NCBI GenBank assembly: GCA_937967805.1
Contig: CALBTC010000156.1
Span: 1-27,056 of the forward strand
Reading direction: 5' to 3'
Length of the DNA: 27,056 nt
Source: an uncultured Anaerolineaceae bacterium
GTDB taxonomy: Bacteria; Chloroflexota; Anaerolineae; Promineifilales; Promineifilaceae
The position numbers and the translations under genes are program-made. Each line of letters starts with the position of its first letter. The stretch's first letter is position 1. Positions 7,104-13,849 of the stretch are shown in pieces. Under the pieces are notes generated by a model. The model did not search any database. It was not told where the DNA came from and saw only the letters and a program-made list of their open reading frames with translations.

Positions 7104-8321
7104 ATGACTGCCCAACTCACCCTCACCCGCCAGGATTTACGCCGATTGGCCATTACCCGTCAACATTTGGCTGCGCCTCCGCCCGCTTCCATGCTTGATC
7201 TTATTCGCGATTTGGGCTGTGTGCAGCTAGACCCCATCCGCGCTGTGGAGCGCACCCACTTGCTGGTGCTGTGGAGCCGCCTGGGTGAGTTTGATGTGGC
7301 TGAACTGAAGCGGCTGCGTTGGGAGGAAAAGGCGCTGTTTGAATATTGGGCCCACGCTGCCTCAATGGTGCTCACCGAAGAATACCCCGTTTTTAATTGG
7401 GGAATGCGCCAGCGACGAGAAGACAAGCGCCGCGCCGCCAAATACCAAAAATGGTTCGAAGAACATCCCGGCCTGATTGATTTGAAAGACCACATCCTTG
7501 ACCGGCTGCGTGAGGAAGGGCCACTGTTTTCACGCGATATTGAAACGGAAGATGATTTGCGTTATGAGTCGCGCTGGTCCAGCGGCCGTTTCGTGGGCTT
7601 CATCCTCGATTATTTGTGGACCAACGGGCAGATTATGACGGTGGAGCGTGTGGGCAACCAGCGCAAGTGGGGGGTGGCTGAGGATTTCCTGCCGGAATGG
7701 ACACCGCAAGAGGAGTGGACAGCCAGACAAACGTGTCGCTTTGCCGTGCAAAAAGCGGTCCAGGCATTAGGTGCAGCCACGCCAAAACAAATTAAGGCGC
7801 ATTACACGCGCGGCATGTATCCGGGGTTAACGGCCGTTCTCAATCAGCTCGTCCAAGAAAAACTCCTCATTCCCGTCACCGTTGCAGAGATGCCCGACGA
7901 TGATTATTACCTGCACGCTGAAGATTTACCGCTGCTGCGCCAATTGCAAAACGGGGCGTGGCAGCCGCGCACCACACTGCTCTCCCCCTTCGATAACCTC
8001 ATTTGTGACCGGGATCGCACCGAGGCATTGTGGGACTTTTACTTCCGTATCGAGATTTACGTGCCCAAAGACAAGCGGGAGTACGGCTATTACGTCCTGC
8101 CCATTTTGCATGGTGACCGGCTGATCGGCCGGCTTGACCCCAAAATGGACCGCAAGACGAAAACGCTGCACATATATAACGTTTATATGGAAGATGGCGC
8201 GCCCAAAAACAAAAAAACGGTCAAAGCCATCGGTGACGCCGTGCAATCCTTGGCCAACTTCCTGGGAGCCAAACAAATCGAATGGGGTAACGTTCCCTCC
8301 CCCTGGGCAGCCCTCCGGTAG
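7104..8321 (+). CDS. YcaQ/AlkZ-family winged-helix DNA glycosylase
   Basis: A 405-residue member of the HTH_42 family (YcaQ, AlkZ), whose characterised members remove bulky alkylated bases and unhook DNA interstrand crosslinks. Three winged-helix units are expected across the length, which is normal for the family. Gln41-Leu-Asp43 corresponds to the Q-x-D catalytic motif of the YcaQ branch, as distinct from Q-x-Q of the AlkZ branch. It is followed by the conserved V-E-R-T-H-L-L-V-L-W-S-R-L segment and Glu80-Tyr-Trp-Ala-His84. Near the C-terminus, L-L-S-P-F-D-N-L-I-C-D-R-D-R fits the family's LSPFD motif. It acts on chromosomal DNA in the cytoplasm and stands alone. AGGAG at 7093-7097 fixes the start. 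The TAG stop lies in the first bases of a palindromic repeat. Confidence 0.88.
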   Translation: MTAQLTLTRQDLRRLAITRQHLAAPPPASMLDLIRDLGCVQLDPIRAVERTHLLVLWSRLGEFDVAELKRLRWEEKALFEYWAHAASMVLTEEYPVFNWGMRQRREDKRRAAKYQKWFEEHPGLIDLKDHILDRLREEGPLFSRDIETEDDLRYESRWSSGRFVGFILDYLWTNGQIMTVERVGNQRKWGVAEDFLPEWTPQEEWTARQTCRFAVQKAVQALGAATPKQIKAHYTRGMYPGLTAVLNQLVQEKLLIPVTVAEMPDDDYYLHAEDLPLLRQLQNGAWQPRTTLLSPFDNLICDRDRTEALWDFYFRIEIYVPKDKREYGYYVLPILHGDRLIGRLDPKMDRKTKTLHIYNVYMEDGAPKNKKTVKAIGDAVQSLANFLGAKQIEWGNVPSPWAALR

Positions 8322-8383
8322 GGGCGATGCAATCGGATAATCCTTTTGGCAAACAAACGACCATTTCTCCGATTGCGTCGCCC
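8318..8383. repeat. Palindromic repeat supplying the glycosylase stop codon
   Basis: A 16-nt arm (8322-8337) pairs with 8368-8383, one wobble apart, around a 30-nt loop. The element begins with GTAGGGGC, a word shared with the element at 16806. Its TAG is the stop codon of the preceding gene. It can serve as a transcription-end hairpin. Confidence 0.65.
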
Positions 8384-8433
8384 AGAAAACGATAAACAAT
8401 AACAACCACCGTAATTTCTGAATGGTGGATGAG

Positions 8434-8467
8434 AACGGCCGTTCACCCCCACACAACGGCCGTTTTT
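8434..8467 (+). terminator. Terminator built from two ACGGCCGT palindromes
   Basis: Two identical copies of AACGGCCGTT (8434-8443 and 8455-8464) are separated by 11 nt, and the second runs into a TTTTT stretch ending at 8467. Because each copy is its own complement, the pair can fold into a 10-bp GC-rich stem followed by U residues, the form of an intrinsic terminator. Confidence 0.6.
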
Positions 8468-8560
8468 CGTGTCACAATCCAAATAGGCATGGTGTTTAGT
8501 AGGTTGATTAAGCAAAACCATGACCTAATCGGGAGTCAACTATTTAACGGGAGTTAAATT

Positions 8561-9718
8561 ATGCAGACAAGAAAACGATTTTTAAGTATTTTACTGGCGC
8601 TGGTGGTGCTGGCGGGAACGGCCGTGGCCATTGGCGCGTTTGTTATTCCCTCGGCTGAGGATTTGCTGGTGCAATCCCTGGAAACCAGCCAGACTATCAC
8701 CGACGGCCATGCCATTGTGGAAGTAGCGCTAGATATGCCAGAGGAAAGCATGAGCGGCACCGTTGAAGCGTGGGGCCGCCTGGATGCCGGTCCTAACGGC
8801 GAACCCGCCTTCCGCATTGAAGTGCTCACCGCGGACGATGCCGAGCTCATCGGTACGATCGCTGTAAGCGACGGCACGCAGTTTTGGCTGTGGAATCCCA
8901 GCGAAAACGTGGTGCTGACCGGCCAGTTTGAAGACCTGTATGCGCGTATTGCCGAAGAAATGGCCGGGCAAGAATTTGACCACAACTTTGAGCCCCAAGG
9001 GGACTTTGACGAAGCTGAAATTCCTGAAACGCCGGAAGAAGCTGTGGCTAAACTATTGGAATATTTCACCGCCGAGCGGGCCGGGTCTGACGTAGTTGGC
9101 GTCACAGATGTCAACACTGTACGCCTCATCCCCATCCCGGAGCAAATGCCGGAAGAAGTGCGCGCCGCTGGTGGCCTGCTCAACGTCTGGCTGCGTGACG
9201 GCGACAGTGCGCCTGTCGGCATCGAATACGTGGGTAGCGCCCTCGGCTCCGGCGTGGCTCGCGCCACCTTCCTGGAAACCAACCAGGGCATCGACGACGC
9301 CGTCTTCACCTTCACCATCCCTGATGGTGCCACGGTAATTGATGCCGCCGAAATTGAACTGCCGGACAAGGACGAACTGGAAGCGGCAGCCGCCGTTGAA
9401 CCAGACTTCGACCTGCTTTCCCCCACAACTTTGCCGGACGAAGCCGTGCTTCGCGAAACGACGAATGTGCGTGGTGCAATTGTGGAGCGGTATGGGTTGC
9501 CGGACGGCCGTTCTTTCACCTTTGCCCAGGGGCGTACGGCCGTTAATCTCACCCCAGAAGAAGGCGGCGAAAGCGTGACCGTGCGTGGTGTACCGGGGAT
9601 GCTGTACACAGAAGACGGCCGTACCTTACTCAACTGGTCCGAAGGCGAAATCCAATACTGGATCGGCGGCGACCTGTCCGGAGAAGAGGCGCTGGCCATT
9701 GCGGAATCGCTCCAATAG
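8561..9718 (+). CDS. LolA-like/DUF4367-like envelope protein
   Basis: A 385-residue exported or membrane-anchored protein. A hydrophobic N-terminal segment (about 7-30) is followed by a stretch resembling LolA/LppX-like lipoprotein-carrier folds: it reads as antiparallel strands, with G-T-V-E-A-W-G-R, P-A-F-R-I-E-V-L and Q-F-W-L-W-N-P-S in the expected order. The last 90 residues form a DUF4367-type domain (V-T-V-R-G-V-P-G-M-L-Y, L-N-W-S-E-G-E-I-Q-Y-W-I-G-G, then E-E-A-L-A-I-A-E-S-L), nearly the same ending as the anti-sigma-like protein at 5475. It precedes the MacB-like exporter and may work with it at the outer face of the membrane. GGGAG at 8549-8553 sets the start. Lipid binding is inferred only. 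Confidence 0.7.
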   Translation: MQTRKRFLSILLALVVLAGTAVAIGAFVIPSAEDLLVQSLETSQTITDGHAIVEVALDMPEESMSGTVEAWGRLDAGPNGEPAFRIEVLTADDAELIGTIAVSDGTQFWLWNPSENVVLTGQFEDLYARIAEEMAGQEFDHNFEPQGDFDEAEIPETPEEAVAKLLEYFTAERAGSDVVGVTDVNTVRLIPIPEQMPEEVRAAGGLLNVWLRDGDSAPVGIEYVGSALGSGVARATFLETNQGIDDAVFTFTIPDGATVIDAAEIELPDKDELEAAAAVEPDFDLLSPTTLPDEAVLRETTNVRGAIVERYGLPDGRSFTFAQGRTAVNLTPEEGGESVTVRGVPGMLYTEDGRTLLNWSEGEIQYWIGGDLSGEEALAIAESLQ

Positions 9719-9735
9719 ACGGTAATCCGTAAACA

Positions 9736-9803
9736 GTAATCGGTGATCGGTATGACTTTGAGGTAACCGATCACCGATTACCGATCACCGATTACCGATC
9801 ACC
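9736..9803. repeat. Palindrome with tandem 14-nt repeat up to the ABC start codon
   Basis: GTAATCGGTGATCGGT (9736-9751) pairs perfectly with 9766-9781 around a 14-nt loop. The right arm is then duplicated in tandem (a second copy at 9780-9795, a partial third to 9803) and runs straight into the ATG at 9804. It leaves no Shine-Dalgarno sequence in front of the gene. A related element with the same words lies before the other ABC ATPase gene at 21876-21985. Confidence 0.8.
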
Positions 9804-11843
9804 ATGACAGATCCAATCAAACTCACCAACCTTGCCCGCCACTTTGAGCGCGGCGGTATGGACGTGCAGGCGCTGCGCGGCGTCGATTTATCCATTGAGC
9901 CAGGGGAATTTGTAGCCCTGGTTGGCCCGTCTGGTTCTGGCAAATCGACTCTGCTCAATTTGCTGGGCGGGCTGGATCGGGCCACGGCAGGCGAGCTGTG
10001 GCTCAACGGCACAGCGCTGCACACTGCCACCGAAGCCGACCGCACGCTGCATCGCCGCCGGCGCATCGGCTTTATCTTTCAAAGCTTTAACCTGCTGCCC
10101 CGCCTCACCGCCCTGGAAAATGTGGCCGTTCCCCTCATGCTTTCCGGCGTCAGCCTGGCGGAGCGAGAAGCGCGGGCCAAAGCGTTATTGGAGAAGGTGG
10201 GACTTGGTCACCGGCTGGAGCATTATCCAACAGAATTATCGGGCGGTGAGCAGCAGCGAACGGCCGTTGCCCGCGCCCTCATCCACAACCCCAGCCTCAT
10301 CCTGGCCGATGAACCCACCGGCAACCTGGACACCAAAACCGGTGAAGAGGTGATGGCCTTGCTCAAGGAGCTCAACCAGGAGCAAGGCATCACCCTCATT
10401 GTCGTCACTCATGACGAAGAAGTCGCCACCTACGCCGACCGCATCGTCAAGCTCCGTGATGGGGACATCGTTGAGGAGGTCAAAAAAGAATGGAACGCAG
10501 ATTACCCTGATCACCCTGATAAAGATCAAAAAAATCAGGCAGATCAGGGTAATCAGCGTCCTATTAAAAAAGAATCCGGATTGCAGTTTAGTGACATCAT
10601 CCGCCAGGCGGTAAGCAACCTGCGCCGGCGGCCGGTGCGCAACGTGTTGACGGCAGGTGGTGTGCTCATCGGCATCGTGACTCTGGTAGCGATGGTTTCT
10701 TTTGGCGTGGGTGTGCAGCGCGAAGTGCAGCGCAACTTTGAGAGCATCGGCCTGGAAAACCTGTTCGTCCGCCCCATCTACGACGAACCAGACGCCTTTG
10801 ATCCCTTCGCCGAGCCGGAACCGCAGACGCCCATCACGCCGGAGATGGTGGCCCAAATTGAGCAGCTTCCCGACGTCGTCAGCGTGACCCCGGAGCTGCA
10901 GCTGCCCTTTAGCGTCGAGATCGCCCTGACCTATGGCGACACCTCGCTGCCCATCCGCGTGACCGATGGCAACGAACCCGAGTTCAACTTCGGCACCGCT
11001 CCGGAGCCGCTGGCCGGTTCTTTTCTGGACGACCGCGCGACTTCCGGTACGGTTCTGGTAAATGGCCTGGCTGATTCATTGCTGGCTGAGGGTGAATCGT
11101 ACGACAGCCTGATCGGTGAGGAAGTCAGTTTAACGGTGCAGCTGCCGCGCGGTGAGACGGAATCGTTCACCAGCAAGATTGTGGGCGTGCGCGACGGATT
11201 TGGCGGCAGCATTATCGAGCTGGGGCTGGCCGAGCGGGAAGCGATCCTGGCCTGGTGGTTCAACGAGCCAAATATTTTGCAAACGGAAGGGTATGATGGC
11301 TTGATTGTGCCGACGACGGATTTGGGGGCGATTGCGGCCGTATCCACCCAAATCGAAGCGCTCGGCCTGCAAACCCAATCGCTTGAAGCCATTCTGAACG
11401 TGGCCAACCAGGTGCTGGGGTTGATGCAGGCGCTGCTTGGCTCCGTAGGCGGACTGGCGCTGTTGGTCGCTGCCCTCGGCGTGGCTAACACGATGATGAT
11501 GGCCATCTACGAACGTACCCGTGAGATTGGGGTGCTGAAGGCGTTAGGCGCGTCAGCAGGCGAAATTCGGGCGCTGTTTACCGTGGAAGCGGCCATGTTG
11601 GGACTGCTGGGGGGCTTTTTCGGCCTCATTTTTGGTACGCTGCTGGGGCGGCTGGTGGACTGGATTGGCCACCGTTTTCTCATTGCGGAAGGAATTACCG
11701 GCATTGGTCAGCTTTCAGTGGTGCCCCCCTGGTTGGCCATCGGCGCTATGCTCTTCGCCACATTTATCGGCGTCGTGGCCGGACTGTACCCTGCCGCCCG
11801 CGCCGCAAAGCTAGACCCAGTGGCGGCGCTCAGGCATGAATAA
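9804..11843 (+). CDS. MacB-like ABC exporter, ATPase-permease fusion
   Basis: A 679-residue half-transporter of the MacB type. Residues 1-228 are the ATPase: Walker A Gly41-Pro-Ser-Gly-Ser-Gly-Lys-Ser-Thr49, Q-loop near 90, signature Leu145-Ser-Gly-Gly-Glu-Gln-Gln-Arg152, Walker B L-I-L-A-D-E-P-T, and a Thr-His-Asp switch. The permease half has one membrane span at about 289-312, a large extracytoplasmic MacB_PCD domain, and three spans in an FtsX domain near the C-terminus (the E-R-T-R-E-I-G-V-L-K-A-L-G-A motif is diagnostic). Such proteins use ATP to drive substrates held outside the membrane, such as lipoproteins, peptides or lipids. The linker (about 230-257) is encoded by an inserted palindromic element. 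There is no Shine-Dalgarno site before the ATG. The upstream LolA-like protein may be its partner. Confidence 0.92.
   Translation: MTDPIKLTNLARHFERGGMDVQALRGVDLSIEPGEFVALVGPSGSGKSTLLNLLGGLDRATAGELWLNGTALHTATEADRTLHRRRRIGFIFQSFNLLPRLTALENVAVPLMLSGVSLAEREARAKALLEKVGLGHRLEHYPTELSGGEQQRTAVARALIHNPSLILADEPTGNLDTKTGEEVMALLKELNQEQGITLIVVTHDEEVATYADRIVKLRDGDIVEEVKKEWNADYPDHPDKDQKNQADQGNQRPIKKESGLQFSDIIRQAVSNLRRRPVRNVLTAGGVLIGIVTLVAMVSFGVGVQREVQRNFESIGLENLFVRPIYDEPDAFDPFAEPEPQTPITPEMVAQIEQLPDVVSVTPELQLPFSVEIALTYGDTSLPIRVTDGNEPEFNFGTAPEPLAGSFLDDRATSGTVLVNGLADSLLAEGESYDSLIGEEVSLTVQLPRGETESFTSKIVGVRDGFGGSIIELGLAEREAILAWWFNEPNILQTEGYDGLIVPTTDLGAIAAVSTQIEALGLQTQSLEAILNVANQVLGLMQALLGSVGGLALLVAALGVANTMMMAIYERTREIGVLKALGASAGEIRALFTVEAAMLGLLGGFFGLIFGTLLGRLVDWIGHRFLIAEGITGIGQLSVVPPWLAIGAMLFATFIGVVAGLYPAARAAKLDPVAALRHE
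10482..10575. mobile_element. 74-bp palindromic element inside CDS with 10-bp direct repeats
   Basis: The segment 10492-10565 is a palindrome: 10501-10520 matches the complement of 10534-10553 at 18 of 20 positions. It is flanked by a perfect direct repeat, AAAAAAGAAT, at 10482-10491 and 10566-10575. Removing one repeat plus the element deletes exactly 84 nt, or 28 codons, and restores a shorter linker reading V-K-K-E-S-G. Its words (ACGCAGATTA, ATCAGG) belong to the same family as the intergenic repeat at 13791-13845. It lies between the ATPase and permease domains and keeps the frame open. No transposase is encoded, so mobilisation would need a trans-acting enzyme. Confidence 0.75.
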
Positions 11844-11846
11844 AAA

Positions 11847-11899
11847 GTAGCCGCAGTTTCTTACTGCGAAGATGTGGCGCGGAAAGAATCCGCGGCTAC
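11847..11899. terminator. Bidirectional hairpin, GTAGCCGC element
   Basis: GTAGCCGC (11847-11854) pairs with GCGGCTAC (11892-11899), with an inner GCAGT/ACTGC hairpin. It fills the 66-nt gap between convergent genes and likely ends transcription in both directions. The ends read GTAG...CTAC, as in the elements at 16806 and 25743. Confidence 0.65.
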
Positions 11900-11909
11900 C
11901 GCTTGAGGA

Positions 11910-12293
11910 TTATAAAGGGGCGAACAGATCAATGATGTTGTCGTCGGGGTCTTTGACCTGGGCGTAGCGCTGGCCCCAGAAGGCGTCCCATGGTGGTTTG
12001 TGGCTTTCGTAGCCGGCGGCAACGACGTCTTCATACAGCTTGTCCACTTCGGCTGGACTGTCGCACAAAAAGGCGATGCCCATCCGATGGCCGACCGGGG
12101 TTTCCCACGTGTCGTTAAAGCTCAAAATGACGTCCAGCGAATCCCAGGCCAGGCGCAGCCCGCCCGGCAGCGTCACCTCAACGTGCCCCTCGCTGTCCAT
12201 CTCGGCTGGAATTTCCATGCCCAGCAGCCGGTAAAACTTGAGCGACGCGGCCATATCTTTTACTACCAAGCCGATTAAATCCAGTTTAGCCAT
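11910..12293 (-). CDS. VOC-family protein (glyoxalase/dioxygenase fold)
   Basis: A 127-residue single-domain vicinal-oxygen-chelate protein. It opens with L-I-G-L-V-V-K-D-M-A-A-S-L-K-F-Y-R-L-L-G, the typical first beta-alpha unit. It continues with H-V-E-V-T-L-P-G-G-L-R-L and ends with Y-A-Q-V-K-D-P-D-D-N-I-I-D-L-F, where the last Asp takes the position often filled by a metal-binding Glu. Family members include glyoxalase I, dioxygenases and fosfomycin/bleomycin resistance proteins; the substrate cannot be named from sequence. An AAGGAG site precedes the ATG at 12293, so the longer upstream frame is rejected. Confidence 0.85.
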   Translation of the reverse strand: MAKLDLIGLVVKDMAASLKFYRLLGMEIPAEMDSEGHVEVTLPGGLRLAWDSLDVILSFNDTWETPVGHRMGIAFLCDSPAEVDKLYEDVVAAGYESHKPPWDAFWGQRYAQVKDPDDNIIDLFAPL

Positions 12294-12450
12294 TTGGGTC
12301 TCCTTTTTTAAGGCAGAGGTGCAACCACAGGTTGCTTGGAGGCGCAGAGGGGGTGCTGGTAAACAGGGCTTTCTAGTTTGTCCTTGCTCTTGCGGTCTCC
12401 TTACCGTTAATAATGGGAACATGTGTGCTAATTTTACACTGGATTTTGAT
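12294..12450. other. Spacer between VOC and cyclase genes
   Basis: This 157-nt gap contains the ribosome-binding site of the VOC gene and a small hairpin (GCAACC, 3-nt loop, GGTTGC, near 12319-12333). I see no gene or clear promoter in it. Confidence 0.4.
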
Positions 12451-12978
12451 TTACACAATGCCAAATGCGTGCACGGGAAAAGTGCCAAATGCCTTGACTT
12501 TAACCGGCACGGCGAAGAAACGAAAGTTGTTGTCGGGCAGGGCGTACAGGCCGGTAAGGTGCTCCACGATGGGGATTTCGTGGTGCAGCAGGGTGGAGTG
12601 AACGGGGCGGGTGCCGTCTCCGGTGTCGAACAGAACGGCTTTGCCCTCTACATTTTTGTTTTGCAGCAGATCGGGGTGGAGGGAACGGCCGTATCCCTCC
12701 GGCACGCGAATCACCACACAATCCAGATTGACCAGTGAACTCAGCGGCAGCTCCGCCAAATCCTTGCCGTCGGCGTAGCGGTGGAACGGCGCATCCACGT
12801 AGGTGCCTGTGTTGGCTACCATCTCAATCTTGCCGATGTGGAACGCCGTGCCTTCGGCGTAATGTTCCCGCGACGCTTCCCGGCTGAGATAGTCGCAAAT
12901 AATGGGAGCCGGTAACCCTTTGTATGTCACCAGACCATCGCTCACCGTGTGGCTGACGTCGATCAATTTTTTAGACAT
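12451..12978 (-). CDS. Cyclase-family protein with apparent internal deletion
   Basis: A 175-residue member of the cyclase family (kynurenine formamidase-like metal hydrolases). The start matches family members, with I-D-V-S-H-T-V at 6-12. The metal-site segment reads Asn56-Thr-Gly-Thr-Tyr-Val-Asp-Ala-Pro-Phe-His66, in place of the usual His-x-Gly-Thr-His-x-Asp-x-Pro-x-His; a subgroup with Asn and Tyr exists. After Phe117-Asp-Thr-Gly120 the sequence jumps to Asp-Gly-Thr-Arg-Pro-Val-His. Full-length relatives carry some 35-45 more residues there, including the H-P-x-L-T and G-I-D segments. The remainder (A-V-P-V-K-V-K-A-F-G-T-F-P-V) is intact. The protein may be inactive or altered. AAGGAAGG precedes the ATG. 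Confidence 0.75.
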   Translation of the reverse strand: MSKKLIDVSHTVSDGLVTYKGLPAPIICDYLSREASREHYAEGTAFHIGKIEMVANTGTYVDAPFHRYADGKDLAELPLSSLVNLDCVVIRVPEGYGRSLHPDLLQNKNVEGKAVLFDTGDGTRPVHSTLLHHEIPIVEHLTGLYALPDNNFRFFAVPVKVKAFGTFPVHAFGIV

Positions 12979-13105
12979 GGTTGCCTTCCTTGTTTTGTTC
13001 CTTTTGGTTTGCTGGTGAGAAATTGGTAAACGGCCGTTTCTGCCGGTAAAATTTATGATACGCTACGAAGGTTCAAATCAACAAAGGTGAAACGGGAGTT
13101 GCGCA

Positions 13106-13777
13106 ATGAACAAAGCAAAGAAATTTGCCACCAACGTTATGGGGTACACCGTCGGGGAAGAAATAGCCAACAGCGTCACCCACGGCATTGGCGCTGCCCT
13201 CAGCATTGCCGGTTTAACGCTGCTCGTCGCCCTGGCTGCCATTTACGGCGACGTGTGGCGCGTGGTCAGCTTTAGCATTTATGGCAGCAGTCTTGTTTTG
13301 CTTTATCTGGCCTCCACACTTTACCACAGCATTCAACACCCCAAAGCCAAGCGCATTTTGCGCATTTTTGACCATTCTGCCATTTATCTGCTCATTGCCG
13401 GGACCTACACCCCATTTACCCTGGTCAGCATGCGCGGTCCCTGGGGCTGGACTATGTTTGGTGTGGTTTGGGGATTGGCGCTGCTAGGCATTGCCTTTAA
13501 AACCGTTTTCATTGGCCGGTATGAGAAGCTGGCAACGGCCGCTTACGTCTTGATGGGCTGGCTGGTGGTGATTGCCTTCAAGGAAATGCTGGTAACCGTT
13601 CCTCCTGGCGGCGTGCTTTGGCTAATCATTGGCGGCGTGGTGTATACCCTGGGCGTGATCTTCTACGCCTGGGAAAAGCTGCCCTACAACCACGCCATCT
13701 GGCACCTGTTTGTGCTGGGCGGCTCCATCTGCCACTTTTTTGCCATTTTGTTCCATGTGCTGCCGGTGCAGCATTAG
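13106..13777 (+). CDS. Hemolysin III (YqfA/PAQR-type) membrane protein
   Basis: A 223-residue protein with seven predicted membrane spans. It has the family signature near the start (E-E-I-A-N-S-V-T-H-G-I-G-A), then S-x3-H as Ser-Thr-Leu-Tyr-His, F-D-H-S-A-I-Y-L-L-I-A-G-T-Y-T-P-F, and a C-terminal H-x3-H pair (Asn-His-Ala-Ile-Trp-His-Leu-Phe-Val). These conserved His, Ser and Asp residues place a metal site within the membrane in PAQR relatives. The bacterial function is not firmly established despite the historical hemolysin name. GGGAG lies about 9 nt before the ATG. A single ACGGCCGT lies upstream at 13030. Confidence 0.9.
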   Translation: MNKAKKFATNVMGYTVGEEIANSVTHGIGAALSIAGLTLLVALAAIYGDVWRVVSFSIYGSSLVLLYLASTLYHSIQHPKAKRILRIFDHSAIYLLIAGTYTPFTLVSMRGPWGWTMFGVVWGLALLGIAFKTVFIGRYEKLATAAYVLMGWLVVIAFKEMLVTVPPGGVLWLIIGGVVYTLGVIFYAWEKLPYNHAIWHLFVLGGSICHFFAILFHVLPVQH

Positions 13778-13790
13778 CCAAAATAAGAAT

Positions 13791-13845
13791 CAAAGATTAC
13801 GCAGATAAAAGATCTGTCAAATCTGCGAAATCTGTTGATAAAATC
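13791..13845. repeat. Convergent-gene palindrome of GCAGAT words
   Basis: ATTACGCAGAT (about 13796-13806) is complementary, with one mismatch, to the stretch starting at 13820, and the word ATCTG/CAGAT is reiterated. It fills the gap between convergent genes and shares words with the element inserted in the MacB-like gene. Confidence 0.6.
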
Positions 13846-13849
13846 TCTT

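Noticed and set aside
8554..9774. Long 406-codon open frame on the minus strand
   Set aside because: It is a Ser/Pro/Arg-rich mirror of the LolA-like gene at 8561-9718, without domain features or a ribosome-binding site. The plus-strand frame has a signal segment and recognisable domains.
9766..9803. Possible CRISPR-like tandem repeat
   Set aside because: The 14-nt units are directly adjacent with no spacers and are part of a palindrome; no cas genes are present.
9804..11843. Two genes fused by a frameshift or assembly artefact
   Set aside because: ATPase-permease fusion is the normal MacB architecture. The linker insert is explained by a palindromic element with direct repeats that keeps the frame.
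12294..12488. 65-residue N-terminal extension of the VOC protein
   Set aside because: A good AAGGAG site precedes the ATG at 12293, and VOC domains begin directly with the first strand.
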